A stretch of DNA of 64,000 nt from Cercis canadensis (GCA_003255065.1 QAOA01005236.1:1-64000), one strand, 5' to 3'. Positions 1 through 14,568 are shown, counted from the stretch's first letter. The notes: generated by a model not told the origin, from the sequence alone. Translations and numbers: made by a program.

Positions 1-523
1 TGTAATTTTCATCTTTGTACAGCACAGAAATGAGTTTTGTGTTTGTTGCAATTTACTCTCTCTTTCCTGCTTTACTATTGTTGATTGGACATAGTCTTTT
101 TTTTCAACAGCGAGATTGGTTGTACAGTCACGGAATAAGAGGAAAGTTTCCAAAGAATTTCAGATTGGCGTGGATTAAATCTCCCTAAATTCTCTGTAGC
201 TCTCCAACTCCTTTTTCCATTGGCTTAGAGTTTGGATAATCAACTTTAACAGGAATGCCAAATTCTCGGCAAAAATCTTACACGCAGTGTTTATGTTACA
301 TTTTACATACTCAACTTATCTGTTCGGCTCTATTAAAGCCCAACATCCTTTGATCTTTTGTTGAGATTCTAAGTTGACCCAGTAGAAGATATTAAACTTG
401 TAAGCAAACAGAGAACCTGCCAATTGGTTTTGACAATCTTTCAACTAATAAAATTATGGTTAGTTCGCATATCACGAGATGAAGACAAAGTAGTAGTTGA
501 CTCCTCAAATACAAAATATAAAA
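1..523. other. Left flank, no gene seen
   Basis: AT-rich sequence with no ORF that resembles a plant protein and no recognisable exon. The last nine bases (515-523, AATATAAAA) are the left target-site duplication of the adjacent MITE. It could be 3' flank of a gene outside the window, but nothing here shows that. Confidence 0.5.
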
Positions 524-1072
524 GGTTTAATTGTAATTTTGATTTTCTTATTTTAATAACTTGAACTTTTTGGTCTCTTATTTTTAAAAATAAATTATTG
601 AGTTCATCTATATTCATAAAATATATAATTTTGATCATTTTGTTTTTAAGTCAAAATTTTTAAGTTTATTTTAAGGTGTAAATTTCTCTGATTCATAATT
701 CCATTGTCCAGATCAAAGAACTACATATTGGGAACCTCTCCCCTAAATTTTAGTTTGATATAACGGTGAGACTCAGCCCAAAAAATTAAAATCATAAATT
801 TTCATCTAATCGAAGATCTAGACTCATTCACCATTAGATCGAGCTGAAATTTAGTGGGTAGATTCACAAGACGTAGTTCTTTAATCTGAATGGTAAGATT
901 ATGAATCAGAGAATTTTAGAACTTGAAATAAACTTAAGAATTTTGACTTAAAGACAAAAAGATCAAAATTGTACATTTTATGAATATAGAGGGACTTAAT
1001 AGTTCATTTTTAAAGAAGGTAAACCAAAAATTTAAATTGTTAAAATAAGAAGACCAAAATTACAATTAAGCC
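524..1072. mobile_element. Mutator-type foldback MITE with 9-bp TSD
   Basis: A 549-bp element that is almost one long inverted repeat. The left arm starts GGTTTAATTGTAATTTT and the right arm ends AAAATTACAATTAAGCC. The arms match for about 190 bp each and pairing continues inward around CTCTGATTCATAAT and its complement. It is flanked by perfect 9-bp direct repeats AATATAAAA (515-523 and 1073-1081). Nine-base TSDs with long terminal inverted repeats are the hallmark of Mutator-like elements. It has no coding capacity, so it is a non-autonomous copy. Elements with similar ends occur at 43510 and 48123. Confidence 0.9.
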
Positions 1073-1796
1073 AATATAAAATAGATGAGCTGATGATCAC
1101 ATAGTTACAGTAGTCATCAATATCTGAAAGATACGCGCGTGATCATGACTTCAAAAACAAATCCAATAATCCATGAACTGATTATTGAATTATTATAATA
1201 TTTGAATTTACTCTGATGCTGTTTTGGTAAAAAGGAATCCCTTATGTTGACTCAAATTCCAAAACCAATCAACTAGAGAAGATTAGTTGTTCGTGGGACG
1301 TTTAATAGTTTCAAATTGATAATAATGACATTGATAGTGCAGCAGAGGAGTTGGAACTGTCCATCTTTGTTTTTCCTGCTCCATTTTCATGCTTGCCCTT
1401 ATTAGGTGTAACAAAATTACCCACATCCACAAGAACATGCCTCAAAGTTTATTATAGTGGCAATACAAACTGAAGCCATTTTTACTTGAAAACATAACTT
1501 AAAACTTCCAATGAGCCTCTTAAACCCTCATCTTACCCTGCACTCTAGCACCATTTACTGAATCAGATTGGCCTCAAATTTGTCATGTGAAACATTGTTT
1601 AAACAGAGTACATGTTGTGTTATGCCAACTGCTTGCAGTTAATAATACATGTCCCTTCGTCTAACGAATATTCGTACAGCAAAGGAATGGGGGTGTCAAA
1701 GACAGCACATGTTTTTGTGGGGCTAACTATAGAAGCAACAGGCATCACATTTAATACACTAGGCCAATGGTGAATGTTTTCTTCTTTTTCCAATTA
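1073..1796. other. Intergenic, nothing recognised
   Basis: AT-rich intergenic sequence between two MITEs. No exon, RNA gene or further repeat structure was recognised. Confidence 0.5.
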
Positions 1797-1805
1797 ATTA
1801 TTTTA

Positions 1806-2174
1806 GAGTAAAACCTCTTTTTGGTCCTTGAAAAATTCAACGATTGACAAGTTAGTCCCCCAAAAATGTTCGCTGATAATTTTGTCCTCAAATTATGGTT
1901 CCATACGACAAATTAGTCCTCGAAAAATGTTCGCTGACAATTTCGTCATCGAATTATGGTTCCGTACGACAAATTAGTCCTCAGTTGATGACTAATTCGA
2001 GGACTAATTTGTCGCATGAAACCATAATTCGAGGACTAAATTGTCAACGAATATAATTTGATGACTAATTTGTCGTACGGAATCATAATTCGATGACGAA
2101 ATTGTCAGCGAACATTTTTGGGGACTAACTTGTCAATCATTGAATTTTTCAAGGATTAAAAAGGAGTTTAACTC
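1806..2174. mobile_element. Mutator-type foldback MITE with 9-bp TSD (second subfamily)
   Basis: A 369-bp palindromic element. It starts GAGTAAAACCTC and ends GGAGTTTAACTC, and carries repeated internal modules of the type GACAAATTAGTCCTC in both orientations. The two halves pair along nearly the whole length. Perfect 9-bp TSDs ATTATTTTA lie at 1797-1805 and 2175-2183. It is non-coding. An element with the same ends (GAGTAAAAC, AATTTGTC modules) is at 38954-39317. Confidence 0.9.
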
Positions 2175-2183
2175 ATTATTTTA

Positions 2184-3473
2184 TGTAAAAGGTTGAAGGA
2201 AAGCTGATATGGCCCAGAACCACCGTCCACCTTCACCTGAAAGTATATACCAGCCATTGATGTTAGCGAGTCAAATCCCACCCATCTAAAGGAATCAAGG
2301 CCATGCCTTTCTTCTGCATGGAAGTTCGTTAAACTCCTTAGAAAAACCAATTGGGTCTAATGGCCATCTTTATCATATAGGATAATGATGAACCTATAAA
2401 GAGTGAATGTATTTGAAAAGCAAATCTATCTCATAGATCCATTATTACTCAGAAATATTTTTTTCCTTTCCTTTGTCTTAGAGTGCAGTATCTCCATCAA
2501 TTTAGATATCCTTTATGAGCTGGTTTTAATGAGAAAGCTGTAAACTTTATGCAATATCCTTTTGTTATTTGGATCAAATTCATCAACTTGAACACAACAA
2601 TAAGCATCTTCTAATCAAAGTATAAAGTAATGGATAATGTGGAACTAGACACGATGAATTATAAGCGCAGTTGAGTCTTAAATTTCTCTCAATTTAAGTT
2701 TTCTTAGTATTATTTGGTTGGCATGGAAGAGCCGTGAATTAATATAGCAATTTCCCAATATATGCCCATCTTTGTGTAAAACATCCTTAAAACTTCAGAC
2801 AGAACAGCGTCACAATAATATGTTTTCTGGGCTTATTATAAAGAAGAGAGCCTAGCGTAACATTCAAGTTTGCTTCACTTGGAACAGTGTGTCAATGTCC
2901 TAAAAGTCATCTACATGTGCCGTAACGAAGAAGATATTCATTAATGAAGAAAATCAAGTTGCTAATCCAAATGAATGAAACCCCACTTCATTACGTATCT
3001 TTAGGTTTGTTTATTGGCCATCTTTATGTGTTAGGGCAATCTTTCTAAGCCAGAAATATAGTACTGGATCTTGTGGCAACCAAGAAAAAATAATTGGACA
3101 AAGCTACATAAGTCATTCCCTTAGACGCTACTCTTGTCCCTCTTTCGAGGTCTCTGCAATTTCATGCATTGATCGATGACCCCAAAAGCCCTTATGTGGT
3201 GATAGAACATCGCTGATTAGTGATTGTTGAGCTAACACTTAATTTGGCATGAGATTCAATGTGGAATGCTTACTCCAAGTCCATGGTTGACTTCTTGTCA
3301 AAATCTTGTTTGTTACACTCCCTAGATTTGTTCAAGTAGAAGCAACTCATTGGACCAATGAATCAATCAGGTCACACATGGTGACATGGACCTAATCACT
3401 GTGCAAACTAAATTCACTACCCCTTTGTTCTTCTATTTACACGCAATGGGCTACTGCTGATGCATCCACAGGC
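2184..3473. other. Intergenic 3' of TPS pseudogene, nothing recognised
   Basis: No gene could be supported. A minus-strand open stretch at 2168-2350 overlaps the MITE end and does not resemble a protein family I know. The rest is AT-rich spacer downstream of the minus-strand terpene synthase pseudogene. Confidence 0.45.
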
Positions 3474-6008
<2,535 letters not shown>

Positions 6009-6120
6009 GGTATTAGTCTACGTTATATTCCGGATAAAACAAGTTACTTATTGTGTCTAATGCTATATGTGTGCCCCTTTGTATAGTACACAAGAGTGGT
6101 TAAAAATAAAGAAAAGAAAA

Positions 6121-6455
6121 AAGAGGAAAGGGATCTTCGTGAAGTGGCAGCTAAGTTACCAGAAATTTAGACGAATGGTACAAGACTCGCCCTACTTGTC
6201 AAAATCTTTAAAAAAAAATCGTGTGCCGAGGTGAAGGGCTAATGTCTATTGACCTCAAATTTGATCTGTAATTCGAGTTTTCCCAAGTATTTGTTGTGGA
6301 TTAAGAAACAAGAGGAAAGGGATCGTGGTGAAGTGGCAGCAAAGTTACCGTAAGTTCAGATGAATGACCAGAGTCGGCCTACTTGTCAATTTTTTAAAAA
6401 ATATCCTGTACCACCAATGTGAAGGGCTGATGTGTATTGATATCAGATATGGGCA
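6121..6455. repeat. Imperfect tandem duplication upstream of TPS pseudogene
   Basis: Two direct copies with a 189-bp period. Both begin AAGAGGAAAGGGATC, then share GAAGTGGCAGC, CTACTTGTCAA and GTGAAGGGCTGATGT-like blocks (6121-6309 and 6310 to about 6455). They have diverged by substitutions and small indels. They lie just upstream of the pseudogene start at 6008, so they are probably a duplicated promoter segment. Confidence 0.8.
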
Positions 6456-7228
6456 CACCAGCCCAATATGTGATCCCTCTTCAATTGTTACATCGCATTC
6501 GTAATCGTACGTTCATGCTGCATGCTTAGGAGGTTTTGTGGTGTGGATTAGCAAATCAAAATTGGGGAATTATTCCCTTTTTAAAGTGAATCAAGACTTC
6601 TAGTAACCACACGTGAATCAATAAACTCTACCTAATTATCACCGACTATAAGAGTGAAAGCTCAATTTGTGGCGAATACTGTCCTTTAAAACTCAAACAT
6701 AGGATAACATGCGAGGTGATTAAATTCTTGTTCTTTTTTATATTTTATTTTTTGAAATTTTTGAGGTGAAGTGCCTCTGCCACCACCACCACCACCACCC
6801 CCCCCAAAAAAAAAAAAAAAGAAAAACTTAAATGCTCAAGACCACACATACCATTCTAGAAGGGTTTGATATTTCTTGCGCTTGTTTTATTAATATTGAC
6901 CAAACTATATATACAATTTTGGAAATTATTATGAGTTCTTTAAGTAAAAAGATATCTATAGTTTAATATTATTGGCACTTTTTTCGTCTTATCAAAATTA
7001 TATTTTTAAGTGGCAATATGGTTATTATTAATATGAGCGATGATTATTTGAAAAAGATGAATTATTAGCCACATATATCAACATGATTTTCTATGAACAG
7101 TAAATTTGATAATACTTAATTGCCAATAAATGAATAACTAATCCTTTGGCAACATGAACTGACGGAAATGGAAATTACTAGGTTAATCAAACTTGAATAG
7201 TGCTACTGATTTGGCTGCATGGAGCTAG
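6456..7228. other. Intergenic with CAC/C/A simple repeat
   Basis: AT-rich spacer. A (CCA)n run passing into poly-C and poly-A lies at about 6780-6822. No exon was recognised until the TPS relic that follows. Confidence 0.6.
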
Positions 7229-7345
7229 AAAATGGGATCTATTATCAATGAATTGGCTTTGTTCATTGATGTGCTATCTGCTATCTGGCCTTCCAACCCC
7301 ATCTCCATATTGATAGGTGCATTGGGCAACCCGAGCTAGATGCTT
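7229..7345 (-). pseudogene. Relic of a TPS last exon
   Basis: On the minus strand this translates as LARVAQCTYQYGDGVGRPDSR followed at once by a stop. It matches the C-terminal exon of the pseudogene at 3474 (LARTAHCIYQYGDGHGRPDSR) and of the intact gene ([21 protein letters not shown]). No other exon of this copy is present nearby, since the intact gene's own last exon lies 180 bp away. It is the remnant of a fourth TPS copy or of an unequal exchange. Confidence 0.8.
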
Positions 7346-7523
7346 TTGTAAACAATTTGAAAAATAAGGCAGTTGTATTAGCATTTCGTACTGTACTGAG
7401 TACGAAATTCGTACTAATATCTGTGCAACATATTTTTAAATTAATATTTCAAATAAATTTTATAAAAAACATTTATTTATAAATAATATTATTTGAGAAA
7501 TTTTAATGTTACAAATATGGTGG

Positions 7524-10484
7524 TTATATATTCTTGAGTGTAATGGGTTCAATTATCAAGGACCGAATTCGATTTTTTGATCTGGTATCGGGGGCTCCAT
7601 GCCCATCTCCATTCAGATATGTGCACTGGGAAATTCGAGCAAGGTTGATTGCTATGTCTTTGAAAGTTTTTGTGAATGGAGAATCTATGACTTGCTCTTT
7701 GTTCATCTTCTTCCATGTTTCATCAAGCAAACTGCGTATGCATTTGCACGCATGCTCCTCACTATTACCAGTTTCATGCATATAGCACACTATCGAACTT
7801 GCTGCTTCACCTCTCTGTAACTCTGCCTGCAATACAAGAGCAAATTAAAAACTTAGAAGACTAAAATGTTCCGTTTTAATGGATTTGTATATAATTCTAA
7901 TAATTAGTGGAAATTAAGATGGTAATTAAGGAGTAACACCTTTGAAGTTCCCAAATCATTGCAAAGTCTAAAAATAGTGGATGGAGTACGGAGGAGATTA
8001 TGGGGATTTTGCAAGGACTCAAGTGCCTCCTTGGTGATATTGTGACTGAGCGTGAAATAGGAATGTACAAGTATTACTATCCCGGACACCGACACCCATG
8101 CATTTTTGAGGTAGTCCTCAAATGAGGGTAAATCTTTGTCACGTTGCCACTTGGCTTCTTGTAGAAATGCTTTCAACATATCTGCCCACTAGAGTTAAAA
8201 AAGAATGGGTTAGAACCAAAAGTAATAGGATTCAATCATACATGTGATGTGGGACTGAGTTTTGTTAAGTTCCGCATACTGCATTTGTGAGGTAGGGAAG
8301 GATGTCTTGGCCATGCTCTTTGAGAGCGTCATAAGCCATCTCATTGACAGTGTTATAGAGAGCTAGAAAGCACAACTTCATGTACTCTGGTAGAGATTCC
8401 ACAGCTTTGATATCCCACCTGAAACATCAATAATTCAACTATTACATAATATGGCATTCAACAAACAAAAACAGTTTAAGTTAGAATATATATATATATA
8501 AAAGCTCGGGTGCAATTAAACCTTTCAACAGAGGAAGTGAATAGCTCTAGTTCATCCAAAGTCCCATAAGCGTCATAGACATCATCAATTGTGGTTATAA
8601 GACAAGTTACTTTGGTTAACCCTTTACGGAGATTGCTGAATTGAGGCTCGAACGCCATCCCAACCGTCCAAAAGAAGCACTCCATTAATCTGTCCCTGCT
8701 GAAGCTTAACTTAGCCGCCAGTCCCATGCCATTCCACCACCTAATTAATTAACATATATAGAAGCCCAATCTTTTCTTAAAATATTAGATTCCTAATATA
8801 ACCATAATATAAATATCAAATACCCATCTAATTATTTACTTTACCCATTTTGAGCATTATAAACATACCTTGACATCTCTTGAAGATCCCTTTGCAGTGT
8901 TGACTGCACCATGTTAAAATCCAATTTAGCTGCTTCGAGCAGCACTGGATTTGCGTTATCTCTTTTGCTATATGCTTCCATATACCATCGAGCTTCCAAC
9001 CTTTGGATCCTATGGTGGATTGGAAGTTCCAGGGCATGACTTACTTCTTCTAATAGTGTTTTGTTTAAGATATCTTCTTTGACTTGTTTCAGATGCATGC
9101 TAGTAAAGGCGTTGGCTTCATCCAGAATGTGTTCTCCTTCAAAACCCAGAAATGATGCCTCATATAGACTAAGCATCCCTTTCACATCTTCGGTTAGACA
9201 TGCCTTAAAATCACCGTTGTCCTCTCTAAAGCTCTCAAATATATCTGTCTCATGCACAACAATATATATGTCTTAGTTAACATGCTTTGATAAATTAAAG
9301 AAAGAGAATTGTTAAGCTATCACTTTCAAAAAGTGCCCATAACACTACAATTATCATCAACACAACAAGTTCTAGACAAAAGTAATCATTGTTCGTCAGT
9401 TCCGTTCGAAACTCATAAAATTGAGTGATGCTAACACAATTTTGTTTTTTAATATTTTTATATGACCTAAATTATGATTTATATATGATTGAATTTATAA
9501 TTTACACTCACGCTAGATTACTCAATTTCACGTGAAGTTCGCTAGATCCAAAAATTATAAATTTCTTTTGAAAAGTCGTGTATATATATATATGTTTTTA
9601 TGTGAAGATTGAATTTCATTGAAGCTTCAAAGCCAAAACAACTACAAGGAAACTTGGTGGTATATTACACCAAGAAATCAAAGGAGTTACAGTAGCAGCA
9701 GCAAAGGAAGCTAATCCATCAGCCGTATGATTTGCTGATCTGGGGACCCAGTGGAAAGAAATGAAAGCTGGTGCAAAGGTCCAAGACGTCATCCAGAATC
9801 AAGCCAAGAGGGGCCAAGTATAAAAATATCATAACAAGATAAACTCCGAACTGCTGAACCATGTAATATATAAATAATATGATGACTACCTTGTGAGACA
9901 TCATAGCCATGTTCTCTGAGGAGTCTGAAGCTTAAAGCAGCTTCATGCAGACTTTTGTTTGTAGTTCCATGACACCTTTCCAAAGAGACAAACCTATGAA
10001 GGGCTTCTGCTATCTCCTTCTCAAAGTGGTAGTTCAGGCCCAAGCGTTGAATGTCGTCAATCAGCTCAAGTTTGGTGAATAACCCTGCTCTATTCTCATC
10101 CTTCATTATTCTTCTCACATCCTCTCGTAGCTTCGTGACCGTGTCCTTGTACTTTACATCCTACAAGAGCATATGAAAAGAGCAGAAAGATGTTAATTTT
10201 GACAGTCTATATATAGTCTAATATCACATAAGGAAGTAATAAATAATAATTACCGCATAATCATTGTTCAAAGACTGCAAGAAATCGTAAGTCCAGATGG
10301 TTGGCTGGTAATTGGCTGAGTTTCTTTGAGGTGGTTGATGGGAAATAACGTTTGTGCTTGCGGAGCATCGGAGATGACCAGTTCTATAGATGAGAAGAGG
10401 CCCTCCTAAATGCTTTTTATGTTTTCCCAAATTATGTGATGAAAGGAAGGACGAATTGGGAACCAAGGGATTTACTAGGGACAT
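7524..10484 (-). CDS. Monoterpene synthase, TPS-b type (apparently intact)
   Basis: Cyclises or rearranges geranyl diphosphate to a monoterpene in plastids; the product cannot be told from sequence. Seven exons on the minus strand: 10484-10254, 10160-9890, 9244-8869, 8740-8522, 8418-8280, 8188-7940, 7826-7524. All junctions are GT-AG and phases agree, giving 1788 bp and 595 aa, a normal TPS-b size. Residues 1 to about 50 are a Ser/Arg-rich transit peptide. The RRx8W position reads R54-N55-x8-W64, so the second Arg is Asn. SRDR is at 307-310, DDVYD at 345-349 and NDLGTSKAE at 489-497, so both Mg-binding motifs are complete. The open frame extends upstream to a TTG, but the first ATG is at 10484. 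Intron 2 carries an antisense LINE fragment. Neighbours are a dead paralogue on each side. Confidence 0.92.
9585..9825 (-). mobile_element. LINE 3' fragment (RNase H end) inside TPS intron 2
   Basis: The minus strand here reads, in one frame, the end of a plant L1-type RNase H domain: a [24 protein letters not shown] stretch followed by a short tail. The 3' end runs into a (TA)n run at about 9583-9596. It lies within intron 2 (9889-9245) of the intact TPS and, being on the minus strand, is in the same sense as that gene. Boundaries are approximate and no TSD was found. Confidence 0.65.
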
Positions 10485-10731
10485 TCTTCTAGCTAGTGAA
10501 GCTTGCAACTGTTACTGTTTGCCAACCTAGGATATTTTCTGCTGATTGTTAGAGAACCCAGGATGTTGGGGCTTATTATATATGCTACTTTGCTAACGTG
10601 TGGTCCCTACCAAGTACGAAGTAGACTTTTCAATATTCAATTTCATTAAAACAAGTTTCTCTCACAAAAGAAAACAATTAGAGCACGCTTCCATTATATA
10701 TATAAGTTCACACAGTCATAGTCATAATTTA
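10485..10731 (-). promoter_or_regulatory. Promoter region of intact TPS
   Basis: Sequence immediately upstream of the minus-strand TPS start. Read on the minus strand it contains a TATATAATAAG stretch (about 10573-10583), a plausible TATA box roughly 90 bp before the ATG. No other element was identified with confidence. Confidence 0.4.
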
Positions 10732-10905
10732 GGGGTGAACATCGATCGGTTATGGTCGATTACGGTCGGGTTCGGCCGTCCAACCAGCCAACCGATGCTA
10801 ACCGAAAGTCTAAAAATGGCGAACGAATGGACCGTTTTAAGGCAAAAACTGCAGGTAGGTTTCGTTGGTTCTTGGGTGTGGTCGGGTGGGTTCAGTCGGT
10901 TTGCC
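10732..10905. repeat. CGGT-rich repeat, possible hAT-type fragment
   Basis: A stretch unusually rich in CGGT/ACCG motifs (ATCGATCGGTTATGGTC, TACGGTCGGGTTCGG, GGTTCAGTCGGTTTG) preceded by AGGGGTGAACATC. Plant hAT-like elements often begin GGGGTG and carry CGGT arrays, but no matching right end or 8-bp TSD is visible. The identity is tentative. Confidence 0.3.
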
Positions 10906-13900
10906 ACAATAATGATATTCTCTCATAAATGCTTATCGTACCTTTCGATAGGTAGAGTTAGTTCTCTCATTTTCACATGTCATATATGGTATTGCAATCT
11001 TACAGATATATGTCACCAATCACCATCAATAATTGTGTATACGTTAATAGAAAAAGTCTAAAAAATCTTATTATATTATGTCTTCTATGTGGTTTACCTT
11101 CAAAACTTGAAAAATATAAGAAAAACTTTTTTGAACTTTTAAAATATGCGTTTTATCTTCAAGACTCTAACATCTATCTATTAATAGACGACGTGATGTG
11201 ATTAATCTAGGTTATAATGTAATTTATAAGAGTTTAAATGAAAATAAATTTATAAAATTAGAATAAAAAAGTAATATTCAAAAAATTTAAGGTCAAATGG
11301 TAATATTTAAAATTTATCATCTTCAACCTCCAGAGGGTCTCTATTTCCAGAAGTCGACCCATTTTTAAATTCATTCGAGTTTTCTTTATATCTCTTTTAT
11401 TTTTCAATTAAAATTTATATATTGTATATCAATTTGAAGCTTGTGAAATTTACAACAATATTATGCTATTAGTTTTAAGATTGAAACTCAAAATGAAGCA
11501 CAAAAAGTGAGAGGCAGCAGCAACAACGGTACCCCTTCTTCCTTGGGTTCATGAAGGCTTGATCTCAGAAAACGCCTAACAATAGCTTCGAAATCTTTAG
11601 ATAATTGAAACCTCTGAGATTATGCTTTTAATCCCTTCTTCTATCTCCCTCTTTTATCTTTCAATCTCTTCTTCCATCTCTTAATGGACGGACGTCAGGG
11701 TCTTGTGAATAAAGCGCACATTTTAAAAGTTCAAAAAAAAAAATTCTACGTTTTTTAAATTTTGGGAGTAAACCACACATAAGACATAGTTGAAAGAATT
11801 TTTTGGACTTTTTCCTACGTTAATTTATTTGATTAACTATTTGTTAAGGACGTCTGGGTCTAGCAAAGGGCAACTTTGATGCCAGTGAGTTGTCAATTGC
11901 CATGTGACACTTTTTGTTTATATGAAAAGTTCCGTGTTCTTCCAATTTCCGTTGCCCTCGTGATTCTTAAGTCCATTATTCATCAACAACATGGTGCGTC
12001 CTTCTAATTAAAGCAATTTTTGTCTGTAGCTACAATAAACAAAACAGTACTCAATAATCGATATTGCCATGCCATCTTAATTTCTAAGTTTATGCCAACA
12101 AATAAAAAAAAGAAAATGATTTCGAAGTTAGAGGGAAAAAACAAAGATGGGTTGGTTTAGTGATAAAGATCCATAAATCGATGTGTCTAAAAGATTTTTA
12201 TAATTTTTACCCATTCTTTTTGAATGAAACGAATATGATGGATTATATAATTAAAAAAAAAAAAATATGTAGCAGTTGTTTTCTCTTAAAAGATTGTGGC
12301 TTATAAATCTTTTACCAATAGGTATTGATTCAATAGAAGTAGATTAAGCCCTAAGACCTTTTAAGCCAAAAAATACTGAGTTCGGATCTTTAGAGTTTTA
12401 TTTGTTGGGAGAGATTTACCAATTATTGCTTTCATCCTAAACTTGGATTAGTCTACCTTGAGTATAAACAAAAAAAAAAAAAAAAAANAGAATCTTGATG
12501 CTGCAGATCGGAGAAGGAACGGGGATTGGCTAGTTTTAGGACTTCTATTTCAATTTGTATTCTGTTACAGTTCTCTTTATCCGTTTGGTTTGGATCACTG
12601 TACTGGATTTTCTGCTTTTCTTCCCTTTAATGAATTCCCTTTTACCAAAAAAAAAAAAGATTGTCGAAATAGGACTTTAATGATATTCAGAAACTAACAA
12701 TTTTACCTGGAAGCAACTGAGGGAAGAAAAAAGTTACAATCATAAAATCACTTCCCTTTCATATTGTTACTAGATAAGCAATATATTTTTCGTCTCATTT
12801 AAGCAAGGAAATAATCTAATATATTTTTCATTCTATTCCATGACATGATAATTGTCATATTACTTCCCATTTTGCTCTAGCCGTTTAATGCAAATGAATA
12901 AGAAGAAAATTGTAAAACTTAATTTTATTGAAATGAGGGTGACATCTTTGCGATAAATGTCAAATAAATGTTAAGTAGCTGCCATGTTCTTGATATTTTT
13001 AACATGACATGGGTTTTTGGGCCGAGTTTCAACATGAAATGGATTCTTTGATCCGTAATTGATGAGGCCCAACCAGCGTTTTTAAGTTCCAAGGAGAGAA
13101 AGTGTTTCTGTTTATCTAATCCAAACGAAAATATGGCTTCAAATCTCTGCACAAGCACTCCACTGTCTTAACAGAACAAATCTAACGATATTTGGTGGTT
13201 CCAGAATCAGATTATACAAGTGCACTTTCTTTTCACACTCTATTTGTGATATCAATATGCATAACATTCCCTGTTTTCAAGAGAGGCTTCTTTCAATTAA
13301 CATATGTCAACCTCTATCTGTTAACGTTGGTCGTACGTAGTCAATAGAATTATAGTAGCCAAGCCATTCAAGGGTATTTTAAACTATATAAGCAATTGGG
13401 GAAGGGATGACCATCACCATCACCATCACCAACTAGTTTGCAATTATGTCAAAGTTTACTCAAACATATCAACTGGCGGCCACCCAACTAGTTACAGAGT
13501 GAACCGTTGAATAATTGAGTTTAATTTCAATGCAGCTATAGTGTTATGGATCATATTNATCTTGAACTCCCAAACAAGGGGAAGGACACATTTACTCCTT
13601 TCCTTTCCTCTCCTTTCCCCCCAAATTTAACTCCCAAACAAACCCTAAACATTTTATAAATAAAGGTAATTTCACAGATAACACTAGAAGCGTTGAATAA
13701 AATTGATTCAGCGACTGATTTATAACACTGCAGTTTCCTCCATTTTTTATTAGCAACCAATTAAGACCCTCTTTATATTTCTGGTTGCAAGTTGCAACAT
13801 AGCGAAGATAGTCATGACATGTTTTTTTCCATACCTATAAATGATATTTTAATTTAACTATATTTATTTAGAAATGGAATTAATGTACATATATTGGACC

Positions 13901-14159
13901 TATTTAAGAATTTTATATCTCTATACTTGGGTGTACAAACATTATTTTTTTAACATTAAGTTATGTGTTTTTAATTACATCTATAAATAATTTTTTTTTT
14001 TATATATATTTACACATATAATATGCTACACCCACATTAACTCATCTAAACTTCTATTATATCTCAAATTCTCTACACTTCCGTACCAAATATGCAAGCA
14101 TCATTTATTTCTTTACATTTCAATAGGGCGATGCATCTCTAGAGTACTAGTAGAGTAAT
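10906..14159. other. Intergenic between divergent TPS genes
   Basis: About 3.2 kb of AT-rich spacer with no supported gene. It includes a LINE-like tail near 12490-12655, single N bases at 12488 and 13558, and poly-A/poly-T runs. ORFs here are short and do not resemble proteins. Confidence 0.55.
12490..12655 (+). mobile_element. LINE-like 3' tail fragment
   Basis: One frame reads PFGLDHCTGF and then NEFPFTK running into poly-A; tails such as TTTAATGAATTCCCTTTTACC plus A-run are typical of plant L1-type LINE 3' ends. An N at 12488 follows an A-run just upstream, so the 5' limit is unreliable. No TSD could be fixed. Confidence 0.5.
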
Positions 14160-14488
14160 GGTTTTAGTTATAATTATCATGAGACATGGCCGTGTCTTTA
14201 TTGATCATGGTCGTGTCATGTTCACAGAGAGCTCAAAGTTGTTGAAAATAGACGTGGTTGACTATTGAAGATAGACACGGCTGTGTCATGACGAAGAACA
14301 CGACAGTGTTTGATCAGCTAATGCCCATGTCATTATTGTAATTAGTTTAGTTAGTCTAGTTAGGCGATTTATTCTTTCTATATATGTATTATTCTGTTGC
14401 TTCTCATTTAATAATAAAAATCATATTTTTTTTCTCATTCTCTCTCAACTGCTCACGGCCGTGTCTCATGATAATTATAACTAAAACC
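14160..14488. mobile_element. Inverted-repeat element with CACGGCCGTG modules
   Basis: A 329-bp unit bounded by inverted repeats of about 35 bp with one mismatch: the left starts GGTTTTAGTTATAATTATCA and the right ends TGATAATTATAACTAAAACC. The interior repeats variants of ACACGGCCGTGT at about 14190, 14206, 14275 and 14450, then an AT-rich segment resembling the 3' part of an LTR. Only AAT is shared at both flanks, so the TSD is unclear. It is non-coding; class is uncertain (MITE or LTR-derived foldback). Confidence 0.65.
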
Positions 14489-14568
14489 AATATAGAGTGG
14501 GTCAAATGTGTCAGCACAAATATGAGACCGTGAGCAACTGCAGATGATCCCAGCTCAATTCGCCTGTT

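Noticed and set aside
2168-2350. 60-aa minus-strand ORF (ERHGLDSFRWVGFDSLTSMAG)
   Set aside because: It looks slightly protein-like but overlaps the MITE end and is isolated; no family recognised.
10484-10508. Upstream start of the intact TPS at 10508
   Set aside because: The codon there is TTG. The first ATG in frame is at 10484.
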